From SZUA-430 sp965227535 (GTDB lineage: Bacteria > Pseudomonadota > Alphaproteobacteria > Micropepsales > Micropepsaceae), in the NCBI GenBank assembly GCA_965227535.1, contig OZ245761.1, forward strand, positions 1,798,001-1,862,000: a DNA stretch of 64,000 bases, written 5' to 3'. Under the pieces are notes generated by a model. That model had not been told where the DNA came from, searched no databases, and saw nothing but the letters and a program-made list of their open reading frames with translations. Shown here one piece after another: positions 16,137 to 24,796 of the stretch (the first letter of the stretch is position 1; every line of letters begins with the position of its first letter). The position numbers and the translations under genes were made by a program.

Positions 16137-17812
16137 TGAGCGAAGAGCACGCCGTCGAATACTGGCATTACGCCACGGCTGGCAATCCGACCGGCCCGGT
16201 TGCGCGCGCCGACCTCGTGAAACTTCTGACCTCGGGGGCGCTGCCGCTCGCAACGCCAGTGTGGCGCGCGGGCTTTTCGGACTGGCAGCCGGCCGCCGCG
16301 GCTTTTGCACTGGCCGATCCGCGCGCGGCGATACCCTGGCTGCGCGTCATCGCGCTCGCCACGCTTGCGATCATGGCCGTAGCGCTCAGCACGTCGCAGC
16401 TCTTCATCCTCGACCGCCTTCTCGACATCGGCACGCCCGACCAGGTGTCCGGCCTTTGGGCGGCCATCGTCGCGCTCGCGATCATCGTCGGCGGCATCGC
16501 AGTCTCGGTGTTATGGCAGCAGGCGCCATTGCTTGCCGGCGCCAATCCCGCATCAGCGCTGCCGGGTACGGCGCGCGCGACCGCTGTCTTGATCGCCGTC
16601 GTCGTCGGAACCTTCGCCATATTCGGCTTTGCCGGCATACCCAGGTTGAACGCCGTCACGCTGGCGCGGACCGCATACGGCAACTACACGATCGCCTACG
16701 ACGCCAAGTCCGCTACCCTTCGCATCGACGGCGTCATCGGAACGCGCTTCGCCGCAAAACTTGAGCAGGCGCTTGATGCGCACGAAGTGCGCCGCATCGA
16801 TATCACCAGCGAAGGCGGTCTCATTGCCGAGGCGATGGCCGCCGCGCGGGCCATAGAGCCGCGCAAGATCGAAATCGTCGTTCGCGAATCCTGCAACAGT
16901 GCCTGTCTCATCGTGCTCGCCGCCGGGGCCAAGCGCTACGCGCACGTGAGGGCGACGTTCGGCTTCCATGCCGCCGCGCCTATCATCGCGTCCGAAGCCG
17001 ATCTCGTTGCGGACGAGGCGAAAGAATCGGATGAGTACATCGTCGCGCGCGGCGCACCGCGCGACATGGTCGATGAGGCCAACCGCCTGGGCGCCGAGAC
17101 AATGCGCATGGCGTTATCGGTCGAACTCATGCAGCGCCGCTTCATCGACAACGTATACGACGGCGACGATGTGGCGTTGGCGTTGCCGCCGGAAATCGCA
17201 CGCTGGCGCGCGGTTGAATTTGTTTTGGAGAACGAATATTGGCCGGTTGCGGAGAACCTGCGCGCCATCCGGGAGGCGGCCCCCAACCAAGTGACGCGAC
17301 ACGCCGGCGAACTCGATCTACCCACAAGCTACGACCTGATGCCTGCCGCGTTAGTGGCTCACAGTATCGTCGTTTCCTTGCGCCGCGACGCCGTGCAAGC
17401 CGCAAGCGATGAAACAGTCGCTCACTATGCCGGCATCTACCAGCGCGCCATCGACGCTATGATCAACGAGGAAGATTGGGAGAACTGCGCCGGCTTTGTG
17501 GGCGATCCGGCGTCGACGGACGGCATCATTTCGCCGATCCGCTTCGAACTCGCGAACGCGCTCGGACGCATGGTCAAATCAGCCGAGGACCGCGACTGGG
17601 CGGAGAGCAAGATGCCTGCGGATGCTCTCGACGCATACTCGCGACTGAAAGCGGACGCAGATCTCGCGGTGCTCATGGAACAAGAGGGCGACGAAGACCG
17701 GAATGCATGCCTGCACGCCGCCAAACTAGCGCAGGGCATCAACGCCCTTGGCAGCGCCAAGGCCATCGAGATGTTCCGCTACGCCGATCGTTACGACGTG
17801 CTATCGAAATAG
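16136..17812 (+). CDS. GYF_2 membrane protein with ClpP-like serine-protease-fold domain (558 aa)
   Basis: Residues about 8-60 are a GYF_2 domain (YWHYATAGNPTGPVARADLVKLLTSGAL, TPVWRAGFSDWQPAAAAF). Three transmembrane segments follow (about 70-88, 105-125, 143-163). Residues about 185-350 resemble the ClpP/crotonase-like COG3904 family: IDITSEGGLIAEAMAAA as oxyanion loop, CNSACLIVLAAGAKRYA with Ser255 as nucleophile, and GFHAAAP with His278. The C-terminal 200 residues are helical and unassigned. ATGA overlap with the RDD partner. A periplasm- or cytoplasm-facing membrane protease or a pseudo-enzyme is possible; the Ser and His suggest activity. Confidence 0.78.
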   Translation: MSEEHAVEYWHYATAGNPTGPVARADLVKLLTSGALPLATPVWRAGFSDWQPAAAAFALADPRAAIPWLRVIALATLAIMAVALSTSQLFILDRLLDIGTPDQVSGLWAAIVALAIIVGGIAVSVLWQQAPLLAGANPASALPGTARATAVLIAVVVGTFAIFGFAGIPRLNAVTLARTAYGNYTIAYDAKSATLRIDGVIGTRFAAKLEQALDAHEVRRIDITSEGGLIAEAMAAARAIEPRKIEIVVRESCNSACLIVLAAGAKRYAHVRATFGFHAAAPIIASEADLVADEAKESDEYIVARGAPRDMVDEANRLGAETMRMALSVELMQRRFIDNVYDGDDVALALPPEIARWRAVEFVLENEYWPVAENLRAIREAAPNQVTRHAGELDLPTSYDLMPAALVAHSIVVSLRRDAVQAASDETVAHYAGIYQRAIDAMINEEDWENCAGFVGDPASTDGIISPIRFELANALGRMVKSAEDRDWAESKMPADALDAYSRLKADADLAVLMEQEGDEDRNACLHAAKLAQGINALGSAKAIEMFRYADRYDVLSK

Positions 17813-17816
17813 GACA

Positions 17817-18212
17817 TCAGCGCTCACCGCCCAACGCCGCATCGATCCGCGCCAACAGATCGCGCCACGCCGCGTCGATCTCGCCGTCCCAGGCGGAGCC
17901 CAACATCTCCGCGAACGTGTCGCGCATCGCGGTGAAGAAGACGGGGAACACCTCGCGCGGCACGCCCAGGTTCTCGTGGTTCACGATCTCGATGCGCATC
18001 AGGTTGCCGCCATAGGCATCGCGGTCGATGAAATCGAGGATGGCGCTGATCGCCTCGGCCAGCATGTTCCCGCGCACCAGCCCGTTGGTGTCGCGCACGA
18101 AAAGCCGCTCCATGTCCGGATGCGCCGCGAACAGCCGCGCATAGACCAAGGGGGCAGGATCGCCGCGCTCCGCCGCCAGTTCCAAGCTTCGCGCAATCGC
18201 CGCCGCATCCAT
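17817..18212 (-). CDS. Globin-like protein (131 aa)
   Basis: An all-helical protein of globin length. ARLFAAHPDMERLFVRDTNGLVRGNMLAEAISAILDFID matches the globin B-E helix pattern, and IVNHENLGVPREVFPVFFTAMRDTFAEMLG matches the F-G-H region with His in NHENLGVP at the position of the proximal His. Haem binding is plausible but not shown. The codon for the start chosen is ATG at 18212; a TTG two codons upstream also fits. It is convergent with the GYF_2 gene, four bases away. Confidence 0.6.
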   Translation of the reverse strand: MDAAAIARSLELAAERGDPAPLVYARLFAAHPDMERLFVRDTNGLVRGNMLAEAISAILDFIDRDAYGGNLMRIEIVNHENLGVPREVFPVFFTAMRDTFAEMLGSAWDGEIDAAWRDLLARIDAALGGER

Positions 18213-18316
18213 GCGCAAACCATGGCGCGCGCAGCTTGGCCGTGCAAGTCACGCGGGCGTCGCCCGCCCGCCGCCGGTATGCAATAGTCGCCCCGAACTC
18301 CGGGGGATCTCGCGTT

Positions 18317-18838
18317 ATGGAGATGTCCGTCAAGACCTGGGTGCGCGTGTGGGCAGAAACGCTCATCGTCACGCCGCTGGTGTTCCTGGCGCTCGTCGTC
18401 GCCGCCGCACTGATCGCGCGGACGATCAACGATCCGCGCGGCATCGATCGCGACACAAGCTTCGCGATCCTCTCGGCCCTGCCGCAGCTTCTGCTCTACG
18501 CAGCCCAAGGCGGTGCGCTCGCGGCGCTGCCGACGCTGGTGCTCGGCGTGCCCACGGCGTTCATTCTCGAACGTCTCCAAACGACGACGTTCCTCACCTA
18601 CGCGTTCATCGGCCTGACGATCGGCGCGGCGTGCGCCTTCGGCCTCGCGCAATGGAACGACCCGAACTCGGCCTTCGCGATGATTCGCATCACGGCGCCC
18701 ATCGCCGCCGTCTACGGGCTCCTCACCGCCGTAACGTTCCGCGCGCTCTCACGCCGCAAGCCGGCGCGGCCTCCACCCGCCGTCGTAAACCATCCCAAAC
18801 TCGAACAGTTGGAAGCTCCAGCCGAAGCGGAAGAGTGA
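18317..18838 (+). CDS. Four-helix integral membrane protein, unknown function
   Basis: The chosen ATG follows CGGGGGATCTCG, the same ribosome-site wording seen before 1900 and 10544. Four hydrophobic segments: about 12-36 (TLIVTPLVFLALVVAAALIA), 50-75 (FAILSALPQLLLYAAQGGALAALPTLVLG), 90-108 and 120-140. The acidic tail ends EAPAEAEE. No catalytic motif. The following 240 bases before asd contain no convincing gene, although a 22-25 codon Lys-rich frame is present there. Confidence 0.68.
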   Translation: MEMSVKTWVRVWAETLIVTPLVFLALVVAAALIARTINDPRGIDRDTSFAILSALPQLLLYAAQGGALAALPTLVLGVPTAFILERLQTTTFLTYAFIGLTIGAACAFGLAQWNDPNSAFAMIRITAPIAAVYGLLTAVTFRALSRRKPARPPPAVVNHPKLEQLEAPAEAEE

Positions 18839-19079
18839 ACGCGCGCGACACGCGTCACAGCCCGCACGAAGGCGTCTTGACCGCCTCGCCGCAATCACGC
18901 TATCAGCGCGCCATCATGATGCCCATGTTCAAGCGCACGAAGACGACCAAGACGCCCGAGGCGGCGGCTTTGGAACGTGCGCGCGAAAGCTGAACGCAAG
19001 TTTCCAAAAGCCCCGCCGGGATCGGACGGGGCCATGAGAACATCGGCACCGTCTCCGGCATAGAGAACGAGAGAGACCG

Positions 19080-20168
19080 ATGTCTGAAGTCCAAACCCTG
19101 AATCGCAACGGCCGCACCCGCGCGCTGCCGCCATCGCCCTCCGTCGCCGTGGTCGGCGCGACCGGTGCGGTGGGCACGGAGATGATCGCCTGCCTCGAAC
19201 GCCGCAACTTCCCGCTCTCGCGGTTGAAGCTGCTGGCCTCCCCGCGCTCGGCCGGCAAGCACGTGACGTTTCAGAACCGCGACGTCCGCATCGACGCGAT
19301 GGAAGCGACCAGCCTCGAAGACGTCGACATCGCCCTCTTCTCCGCCGGCAGCGCGATCTCCAAGGATTTCGCCAAGTCCGCACCGCGCCGCACCGTGGTC
19401 ATCGACAACTCGTCCGCCTTCCGCATGGACGAAGACGTGCCGCTCATCGTGCCGGAGATCAACGCCGCCGCCGCGTTCGACCACCATGGCGTCATCGCGA
19501 ACCCGAACTGTACGGCGGTGATCTCCGCCCTCGCGCTCTGGCCGCTGCATCGTGAAGCAAAGATCCGCCGCGTTATCGCCGCGACGTATCAAGCGGCTTC
19601 GGGCGCCGGCGCATCCGCGATGGAAGAACTGCGCGCGTCCACCGAAGCCTATCTCGAGGGCCGCACGTACGAGCCGCGCGTCCTGCCCCACCCCTACGCC
19701 TTCAACGTCTTCAGCCACAACGACAAGGTCGATCTCGAAAGCGGCGCCAACGGCGAAGAGATCAAAGTCGCGCGCGAACTGCGCAAGATCATGAATGAAC
19801 CCGACCTGCGCATCGCCATCACCTGCGTCCGCGTGCCGGTCCTGCGCGCCCACACGATCGCACTGACGGTCGAATTCGACCGCGCCCTGTCGGTCGACGC
19901 CGCCCGCGAAATCCTAAGCACGGCCCCCGGCGTGAAGATCATCGACGACCGCGCGAAGAACTATTTCCCAATGCCGCGCGACGCCTCCGGCCAAGACGAC
20001 GTCCTCGTCGGCCGCCTCCGCCCCGACCCCAGCGACCCGACGGGCCGTTCGCTGATGATGCTGGTCGCCGGCGACCAATTGCTGAAAGGCGCAGCCTTGA
20101 ACGCCGTTCAAATCGCTGAACTGCTGATGAAGCGCGCCTCGTCTTTGTCTGATCGCCGCTGCTCATGA
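19080..20168 (+). CDS. asd: Aspartate-semialdehyde dehydrogenase
   Basis: Converts aspartyl phosphate to aspartate semialdehyde, at the branch point to lysine/diaminopimelate, methionine and threonine. The NADP-binding Gly-rich loop is VAVVGATGAVGTEM (about residues 22-35), the active-site Cys is Cys144 in NPNCTAV, and the substrate-binding region includes AATYQAASGAGASAMEEL and ITCVRVPVLRAHT, whose His is catalytic. At 362 residues it is about 20 longer than usual because of a polar N-terminal extension; GAGAGAC precedes the ATG. Expected to be essential, because diaminopimelate is needed for murein. The 3' end contains the palindrome core at 20097-20111. Confidence 0.95.
   Translation: MSEVQTLNRNGRTRALPPSPSVAVVGATGAVGTEMIACLERRNFPLSRLKLLASPRSAGKHVTFQNRDVRIDAMEATSLEDVDIALFSAGSAISKDFAKSAPRRTVVIDNSSAFRMDEDVPLIVPEINAAAAFDHHGVIANPNCTAVISALALWPLHREAKIRRVIAATYQAASGAGASAMEELRASTEAYLEGRTYEPRVLPHPYAFNVFSHNDKVDLESGANGEEIKVARELRKIMNEPDLRIAITCVRVPVLRAHTIALTVEFDRALSVDAAREILSTAPGVKIIDDRAKNYFPMPRDASGQDDVLVGRLRPDPSDPTGRSLMMLVAGDQLLKGAALNAVQIAELLMKRASSLSDRRCS
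20097..20111. promoter_or_regulatory. Palindromic operator-like site, copy 2
   Basis: TTGAACGCCGTTCAA lies inside the last 25 codons of asd and 95 bases before the start of the DUF2235 gene. The other copies lie at 8187-8203 and 50096-50112, so codon usage alone does not explain it. Confidence 0.45.
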
Positions 20169-20205
20169 CACGCTTGGCCCTCAACGCGATTCGCTGGCGG
20201 GGGCC

Positions 20206-21384
20206 ATGCCGAAGAACATCGTCATCTGCTGCGACGGCACGTCGAACGAATTCGACGGCGACCGCACCAACGTGGTCAAGCTCTACCAGATGCTTGTCCA
20301 CGACCCGAAGGTCCAGGTCACGTACTACAACCCCGGCCTCGGCACGATGGAGGCCGCGGGCGCACTGACCTCCTTCTCGCGCTGGTGGACCAAACTCGCC
20401 GGCTTCGCCTTCGGCTACGGCCTCGCGAACAACATCCGCGACGCCTACGTCTTCCTGATGAACAATTACGAGAAGGGCGATAAAGTCTTCCTCTTCGGGT
20501 TCAGCCGCGGCGCCTACACGGTGCGCGCCGTCGCATCGCTGCTGCACATGGTGGGCCTCATCCGTCCGGGCAACGAACCGCTCGTCCCCTACGCTATCCG
20601 CATGATGAAGAACGCGGGCCGCAGCGGCGGCAGCAAACAATTCACCCGCGCGCTGATGGTGTCCCAGCAATTCAAACTCACGTTCTCCTCCGTCGCCTGC
20701 CGCCCCTATTTCGTCGGCGTGTGGGACACGGTGAACTCCGTCGGCTGGATCGAAAACCCGCTGCGCCTGCCCTTCACCACGCACAACCCGTCGATCGAAG
20801 TCGGCCGCCACGCGCTCGCCATCGACGAACGCCGCGCCTTCTTCCGCGAGAATCTCTGGCGCCCGAAAGATCGCAACCCGACCGGCCCGAAAGATCTGCA
20901 GCAGGTTTGGTTTCCGGGCTCCCACGGCGACGTCGGCGGCGGCTATCCCGAAAAGGAAAGCGGCCTGGCGAAGGTCACGCTGGAATGGATGCTGCGCGAG
21001 GCCCAGGCCGAAGGCCTGCTCACCATCCCCGAACGCGAAGCCCGCATCATGGGTCGCGCCGGCGGCAACTACGTCAAACCCGACGCCACCGCGCCGATCC
21101 ACAACAGCCTGACCGGCTTCCTATGGCGCGCCGCGCAATGCTTCCCAAAGAAACGTTGGGAACGCGCGACCGTCGACGGCAAAGAAACCTGGATCCAACG
21201 CCGCCGCTTCAGCCTCTCCGGCCGCCGCATAATCCCGCCCGGCGCGCACATCCACGAAACCGCCTACGCCCGCGACGAAGCCTACACCGCGAAACTTCCG
21301 GCGGACGCCATCCGCGTCACAACGCTAGCCGCACCAACGGCCGACCCGCGCTACACTCAGGAGCCGAAAAAAGCGCGCGCCTGA
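20206..21384 (+). CDS. DUF2235 alpha/beta-hydrolase (Tle1-like phospholipase fold)
   Basis: Begins NIVICCDGTSNEFDGDRTNVVKL, the DUF2235 signature. The nucleophile elbow is FLFGFSRGAYTVRA with Ser100, GVWDTVNSVG carries an Asp, and VWFPGSHGDVGGGYPE carries the catalytic His. This fold is shared with type VI secretion Tle1 phospholipases, but no T6SS gene, VgrG or immunity gene is nearby and there is no signal peptide, so a housekeeping esterase or lipase-like role is more likely. The Rieske-type gene starts 11 bases after it, so they are probably co-transcribed. One palindromic site lies 95 bases upstream. Confidence 0.85.
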   Translation: MPKNIVICCDGTSNEFDGDRTNVVKLYQMLVHDPKVQVTYYNPGLGTMEAAGALTSFSRWWTKLAGFAFGYGLANNIRDAYVFLMNNYEKGDKVFLFGFSRGAYTVRAVASLLHMVGLIRPGNEPLVPYAIRMMKNAGRSGGSKQFTRALMVSQQFKLTFSSVACRPYFVGVWDTVNSVGWIENPLRLPFTTHNPSIEVGRHALAIDERRAFFRENLWRPKDRNPTGPKDLQQVWFPGSHGDVGGGYPEKESGLAKVTLEWMLREAQAEGLLTIPEREARIMGRAGGNYVKPDATAPIHNSLTGFLWRAAQCFPKKRWERATVDGKETWIQRRRFSLSGRRIIPPGAHIHETAYARDEAYTAKLPADAIRVTTLAAPTADPRYTQEPKKARA

Positions 21385-21394
21385 AAGCCGACCC

Positions 21395-21952
21395 GTGGAA
21401 CGACGACGCAGAGACTGGCTCCTCACCACCGCCTACGCCGTCGGCGGCGTCGGCGCAGCGCTGGCACTGTGGCCCTTCATCGCCGCGATGCAGCCCGCCA
21501 AAGACACCATCGCCCGCCGCACGATCTTTGACACCAAGACGCTAACCGGAGTTGCGCCGTCGCTCGTCGAGGTAAATCAAACCCCGGTGATGGTCTTCCG
21601 TCGCACGCCGCAAGAACTCATCGGCCTGCGCACGCCCGACGCAAAACGGCGAGACCCCAACTCAACGCAATCGCGCCAGCCAGATTGGGCGCAAAACTGG
21701 CACCGCTCGATCCGCCCCGACATCATGGTCTGCGTCGGCACCTGCACGCGCGGCGATTGCCTCGTCCGCCGCGCCTCAACCGAAGAATTCGAACTCGCCT
21801 GCCCCTGCTGTGCCTCGCGCTACGACTTAGCCGGCCGCGTCAGCACCGGCCCCGCGCCAACGAATCTGCGCGTACCGCTGCACCGCTTCGTCAGCGAGAC
21901 CGAAATCGAATTCGCCGACCTCAGCGCGCCTTTGCCCGCAGATCGTGCGTGA
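21395..21952 (+). CDS. Rieske-type (UcrI-derived) protein lacking both cluster histidines
   Basis: GTG start. The N-terminus is like that of the cytochrome bc1 Rieske subunit: a twin-arginine-like RRRRDWLL followed by a membrane anchor and WPFIAAMQP. The cluster-binding region is preserved in outline but altered. Box 1, normally CTHxGC, reads CTRGDC (Cys117, Arg119, Cys122). Box 2, normally CPCHGS, reads CPCCASRYDLAGRV (Cys136, Cys138, Cys139). Thus both His ligands are replaced, by Arg and Cys, while the cysteines and the downstream GPAPTNLRVP remain. A classical [2Fe-2S] Rieske cluster is unlikely. No cytochrome b or c1 gene is adjacent. Its end overlaps the convergent GST gene by 32 bases. 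Confidence 0.8.
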   Translation: MERRRRDWLLTTAYAVGGVGAALALWPFIAAMQPAKDTIARRTIFDTKTLTGVAPSLVEVNQTPVMVFRRTPQELIGLRTPDAKRRDPNSTQSRQPDWAQNWHRSIRPDIMVCVGTCTRGDCLVRRASTEEFELACPCCASRYDLAGRVSTGPAPTNLRVPLHRFVSETEIEFADLSAPLPADRA

Positions 21953-22607
21953 TGGTGCCGTATTTCGTCGGCACTTCCTCATGCTCGTCGCGAAACGTCT
22001 CGGCGAGCCCCGCCTCATACCACTCGCGCATCGCAGGCAAATCGAGCAGCCGCTGTCCATAAGCCTGCGCCACCGGATCAAGCTTCAACCCATACGTCTG
22101 CACGCGAAACGCCACCGGCGCATAGAACGCGTCCGCCGCCGTGAACGACTTGCCGGTCAAAAACGGCCCGCCGAACTTGCCCACGCCATCGCTCCAGAGC
22201 TCACTGATCCGCGCGACATCCTTAGCCAAAGCATCGGGCACGGCATTCAACTTCACGCGCAGGCCGACCGTCATCGAACACATCTCGCGCAACGTCTGAA
22301 AGCTCGAATGCATCTCGGCCGACACGCACCGCGCCCAAGCCCGCGCCGACGCGTCCTTCGGCCAAACGCCGTCATGCCGCTCGGCGAGATACTCGGCGAT
22401 CGCCAGCGAATCCCAAACGATGGTCCGGCCGTCGACCAACGTCGGCACCTTCCCTGTCGGCGAAAACGACCGGAACGCCGACCAGCTTCCACCAGGCACA
22501 AACCGCTCGAACCGCTCCTCGAACGGAATGTCCAACGTCCGCATCAACACCCACGGCCGAAGCGACCACGAGGAGTAGTTCTTGTTCGCGATATAGAGCT
22601 GATACAT
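21921..22607 (-). CDS. Glutathione S-transferase family protein
   Basis: 228 residues with a thioredoxin-fold N-terminal domain (YIANKNYSSWSLRPWVLMRTL, with Ser/Tyr near the start as candidate catalytic residue, and GKVPTLVDGRTIVWDSLAIAEYLAER, the glutathione-binding cis-Pro and Asp-Ser region) and a helical C-terminal domain (FTAADAFYAPVAFR). It resembles the YfcF/maleylacetoacetate-isomerase-like branch. The alpha/beta-hydrolase gene upstream ends one base before its ATG, so they are co-transcribed. A role in detoxification is inferred only from the family. Confidence 0.88.
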   Translation of the reverse strand: MYQLYIANKNYSSWSLRPWVLMRTLDIPFEERFERFVPGGSWSAFRSFSPTGKVPTLVDGRTIVWDSLAIAEYLAERHDGVWPKDASARAWARCVSAEMHSSFQTLREMCSMTVGLRVKLNAVPDALAKDVARISELWSDGVGKFGGPFLTGKSFTAADAFYAPVAFRVQTYGLKLDPVAQAYGQRLLDLPAMREWYEAGLAETFRDEHEEVPTKYGTITHDLRAKAR

Positions 22608-22608
22608 C

Positions 22609-23334
22609 TCAAGTCTCCGACATGGCGATAAGCGCCCGGCACAAAGCCTCCGGCGCCGAGAAAAACGGCGAATGATCGGTGTCGAGCGTCACGACCGGCG
22701 CGCACGGCAACGCCTGCTGCATCTTGCGCTGAAGCATGATCGGAATCGCGTTGTCCTGCGCGCACTCGATATAGCCGCGCTTCACGCGCCCATACCGCGC
22801 ATCGCTGAGACGCAACGGCGTCGTAAAGCTCATCATTGGCTCCGGCGACAGCAACGACGCCGCGCGCGCCGTCAGCTCCGGCGGCGTGGTGTTGTAGAAC
22901 ACAGGCACCACCTTCGCCGGCGCAATCACGGAGGAATAGCCGTCCTCACGCATCACGATCGCGCCCTCCGCAATCGGATTGTCGGGCACCGAGGCCAACA
23001 TGTCGGCGAGCGTCTTCCCATTCGGCACCAAAAACGCCGCGAGATAAACCAGCGTCTTGATCCGGTCCGGCACGATCTCGGCCACTTCGCTGATCACGAT
23101 CCCGCCGCGGCTATGCCCGACCAGCACAACGTCATCGAACGCCTGCACGACCTCATCCGAAATCGACAGCGTCCACCGCGACAGATCAACCTTCGACAGC
23201 GGCGTCTTATCCTTCCCCATCCCCGGCAAATCCGGCGCCACGACCTGATGCCCGGCCGCCTTCAACAAAGGCGCCACCTCATCCCAGCACCACCCACCAT
23301 GCCACGCGCCATGAACCAGAATGAATGTCGTCAC
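22609..23334 (-). CDS. Alpha/beta hydrolase (esterase-like)
   Basis: HGAWHGGWCWDEVAPLL near the start is the oxyanion-hole region, VVLVGHSRGGIVISE holds the nucleophile Ser, and DTDHSPFFSAPEALC supplies the catalytic His. I chose the GTG start because AGGGG lies about seven bases before it; an ATG five codons upstream (23349) is the alternative. It belongs to the pheromone-binding esterase/MenH-like group whose substrates are mostly unknown. First gene of an operon with the GST. Confidence 0.87.
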   Translation of the reverse strand: MTTFILVHGAWHGGWCWDEVAPLLKAAGHQVVAPDLPGMGKDKTPLSKVDLSRWTLSISDEVVQAFDDVVLVGHSRGGIVISEVAEIVPDRIKTLVYLAAFLVPNGKTLADMLASVPDNPIAEGAIVMREDGYSSVIAPAKVVPVFYNTTPPELTARAASLLSPEPMMSFTTPLRLSDARYGRVKRGYIECAQDNAIPIMLQRKMQQALPCAPVVTLDTDHSPFFSAPEALCRALIAMSET

Positions 23335-23385
23335 CCAGAACCCCTGCATCAGTCGCGCGCTATTTCGGGCCTATCGCGTCGCCAG

Positions 23386-24543
23386 TCAATTCCCGCGTCG
23401 ACTGGGCAACGCCGACAAGCAGGTCACAGCCCTGCGCGACGGCGCCAGCGGCAACCAACCGGGAAAGCGCCGCTTGGCCAGCCAATAAGGCCGCCACGTC
23501 TCGATCCAGAGTTTGCGGTCAGGCGGCGGCACGCGCCGGCGCCCATCCGGATGCAGACGGGCGACCTCCTGCGCCGCAAGCCAAGCGCGCACCGCAAGCC
23601 ACACATCGACTGGCAACGACGCGTTTTTCTTCGCCTTAAGCTGCATCACATAGGGCACTGGCCCATCCCACGGCAAACAAACCTCCGCCGTCGCCACGCG
23701 CAACCCGTCGCGTTGAACGCTCCAGATGCGGCACTGATCGCGCGAGATCTTGGCGACATACGAGGCCACACAATGCTGCATCGCCGAGCCTTCCGCCGTG
23801 ATGGCCTCGAACGTGTCGAGCGGCACGAAGGCAAAGCCGTCGAACACCCCGGGCTCAAGCCACATGTCACGAATGTTCGCGCCCGAGTGCATGAAACGAA
23901 ACGCATGCCGCTGAGCCCACGCACGCGCCGCAGGCCGTGCCGCGTCGATCTTCATCGCCGGCGTCCAAGCCACATCGGGCGCACCGACAAGCCCGTTCAT
24001 CGAATACCAAGCCCAAAGGCAGATAGGTCTCAGGTTCTCTTGGGCCGGCGTCCGCGCCGCAAGCCGAAGCTCACGCGCAATCCAAACCGCCACCGCGCCA
24101 TCCGCCCAAGCCCAGGCGTTGGCGATGTTCTCCAGCCACGCGTGCATGAGTGACGGCGAGCGCGGAATGTAATTCACGATCTGCCGGCTCACCAACGCTC
24201 CATCCGGCAACGGCGGAATGGCGGCGCTGAACGCTTCCGGCGGTAGCCGTCTCAGCCACAGCGGCAACTGCGTCAACGCGGCCAACTCCCGCAACGGCGC
24301 GCCGTCGATGACGCGCGCGCAAGCCCGTTCGCGGTCGTAACCCGGCCGCGGCACCGCCAGCGCGAACAACAGCGCCGGAAAGCTCAACGCCAAATCCTTC
24401 AGCCGCGGATGCCGCGCCGCCAGCGCCAACACCTGCGGCCGGAACCGCCGCTGAAATCGCGCGAGCCGTCGCTCAAGAAGTCCGGGACGCGCGCGTACGC
24501 GCTCGTCCGCACGCGCGACCGCGTGCTGGGAAGCAATTTGCAT
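23386..24543 (-). CDS. PcfJ-domain protein (385 aa)
   Basis: The C-terminal half reads EGSAMQHCVASYVAKISRDQCRIWSVQRDGLRVATAEV, the hallmark MxHCVxxY...SV...R..T.E pattern of PcfJ-like proteins, first described from conjugative plasmids but also widely chromosomal. The N-terminal half is Arg/Ala-rich and helical (AVARADERVRARPGLLERRLARF) and ends with LPLWLRRLPPEAFSAAIPPLP. Biochemical function is not established; the His/Cys motif suggests a nucleic-acid or metal-related role. No relaxase, coupling protein or other transfer gene is nearby, so it is a solitary chromosomal copy. A TTG two codons upstream could also start it. Confidence 0.75.
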   Translation of the reverse strand: MQIASQHAVARADERVRARPGLLERRLARFQRRFRPQVLALAARHPRLKDLALSFPALLFALAVPRPGYDRERACARVIDGAPLRELAALTQLPLWLRRLPPEAFSAAIPPLPDGALVSRQIVNYIPRSPSLMHAWLENIANAWAWADGAVAVWIARELRLAARTPAQENLRPICLWAWYSMNGLVGAPDVAWTPAMKIDAARPAARAWAQRHAFRFMHSGANIRDMWLEPGVFDGFAFVPLDTFEAITAEGSAMQHCVASYVAKISRDQCRIWSVQRDGLRVATAEVCLPWDGPVPYVMQLKAKKNASLPVDVWLAVRAWLAAQEVARLHPDGRRRVPPPDRKLWIETWRPYWLAKRRFPGWLPLAPSRRAVTCLSALPSRRGN

Positions 24544-24796
24544 GAACAAAGACCGTCAGGCCGGAACGCTCGCGCGCTCGGAAATAGTCGTTCGGAAATG
24601 GGATGGAACGATCGCGGGGACGCAATGCCGCCGCGGCGATTAGATATCGCGGATCGAAATCGGAAGGCGGTTCGAAACAAACACGGTCGCCTCCTCGGGA
24701 AGGCAGTTGTTGAAGACCGCGCACATACACGAGCGCCCGCTGTTTCGCAATCCCCGTGCCCGCACGGCCACGCCGACTCACGCTAGTCTGTGGCCC

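Noticed and set aside
18916..18993. A 22-25 codon Lys/Thr-rich frame (MFKRTKTTKTPEAAALERAR...) before asd
   Set aside because: No ribosome site and no supporting context; kept only as a possibility.
19010..19032. GCCCCG...CGGGGC hairpin upstream of asd
   Set aside because: Six-base arms with an 11-base loop and no T-run; common by chance in this GC-rich DNA.
20206..21384. DUF2235 protein as a type VI secretion effector
   Set aside because: No VgrG, Hcp, PAAR or immunity gene nearby, and its neighbours are asd and a Rieske-type gene.
22672..24153. A rightward frame of about 490 codons opposite the hydrolase and PcfJ genes
   Set aside because: His/Arg/Pro-rich shadow of two strongly supported leftward genes.
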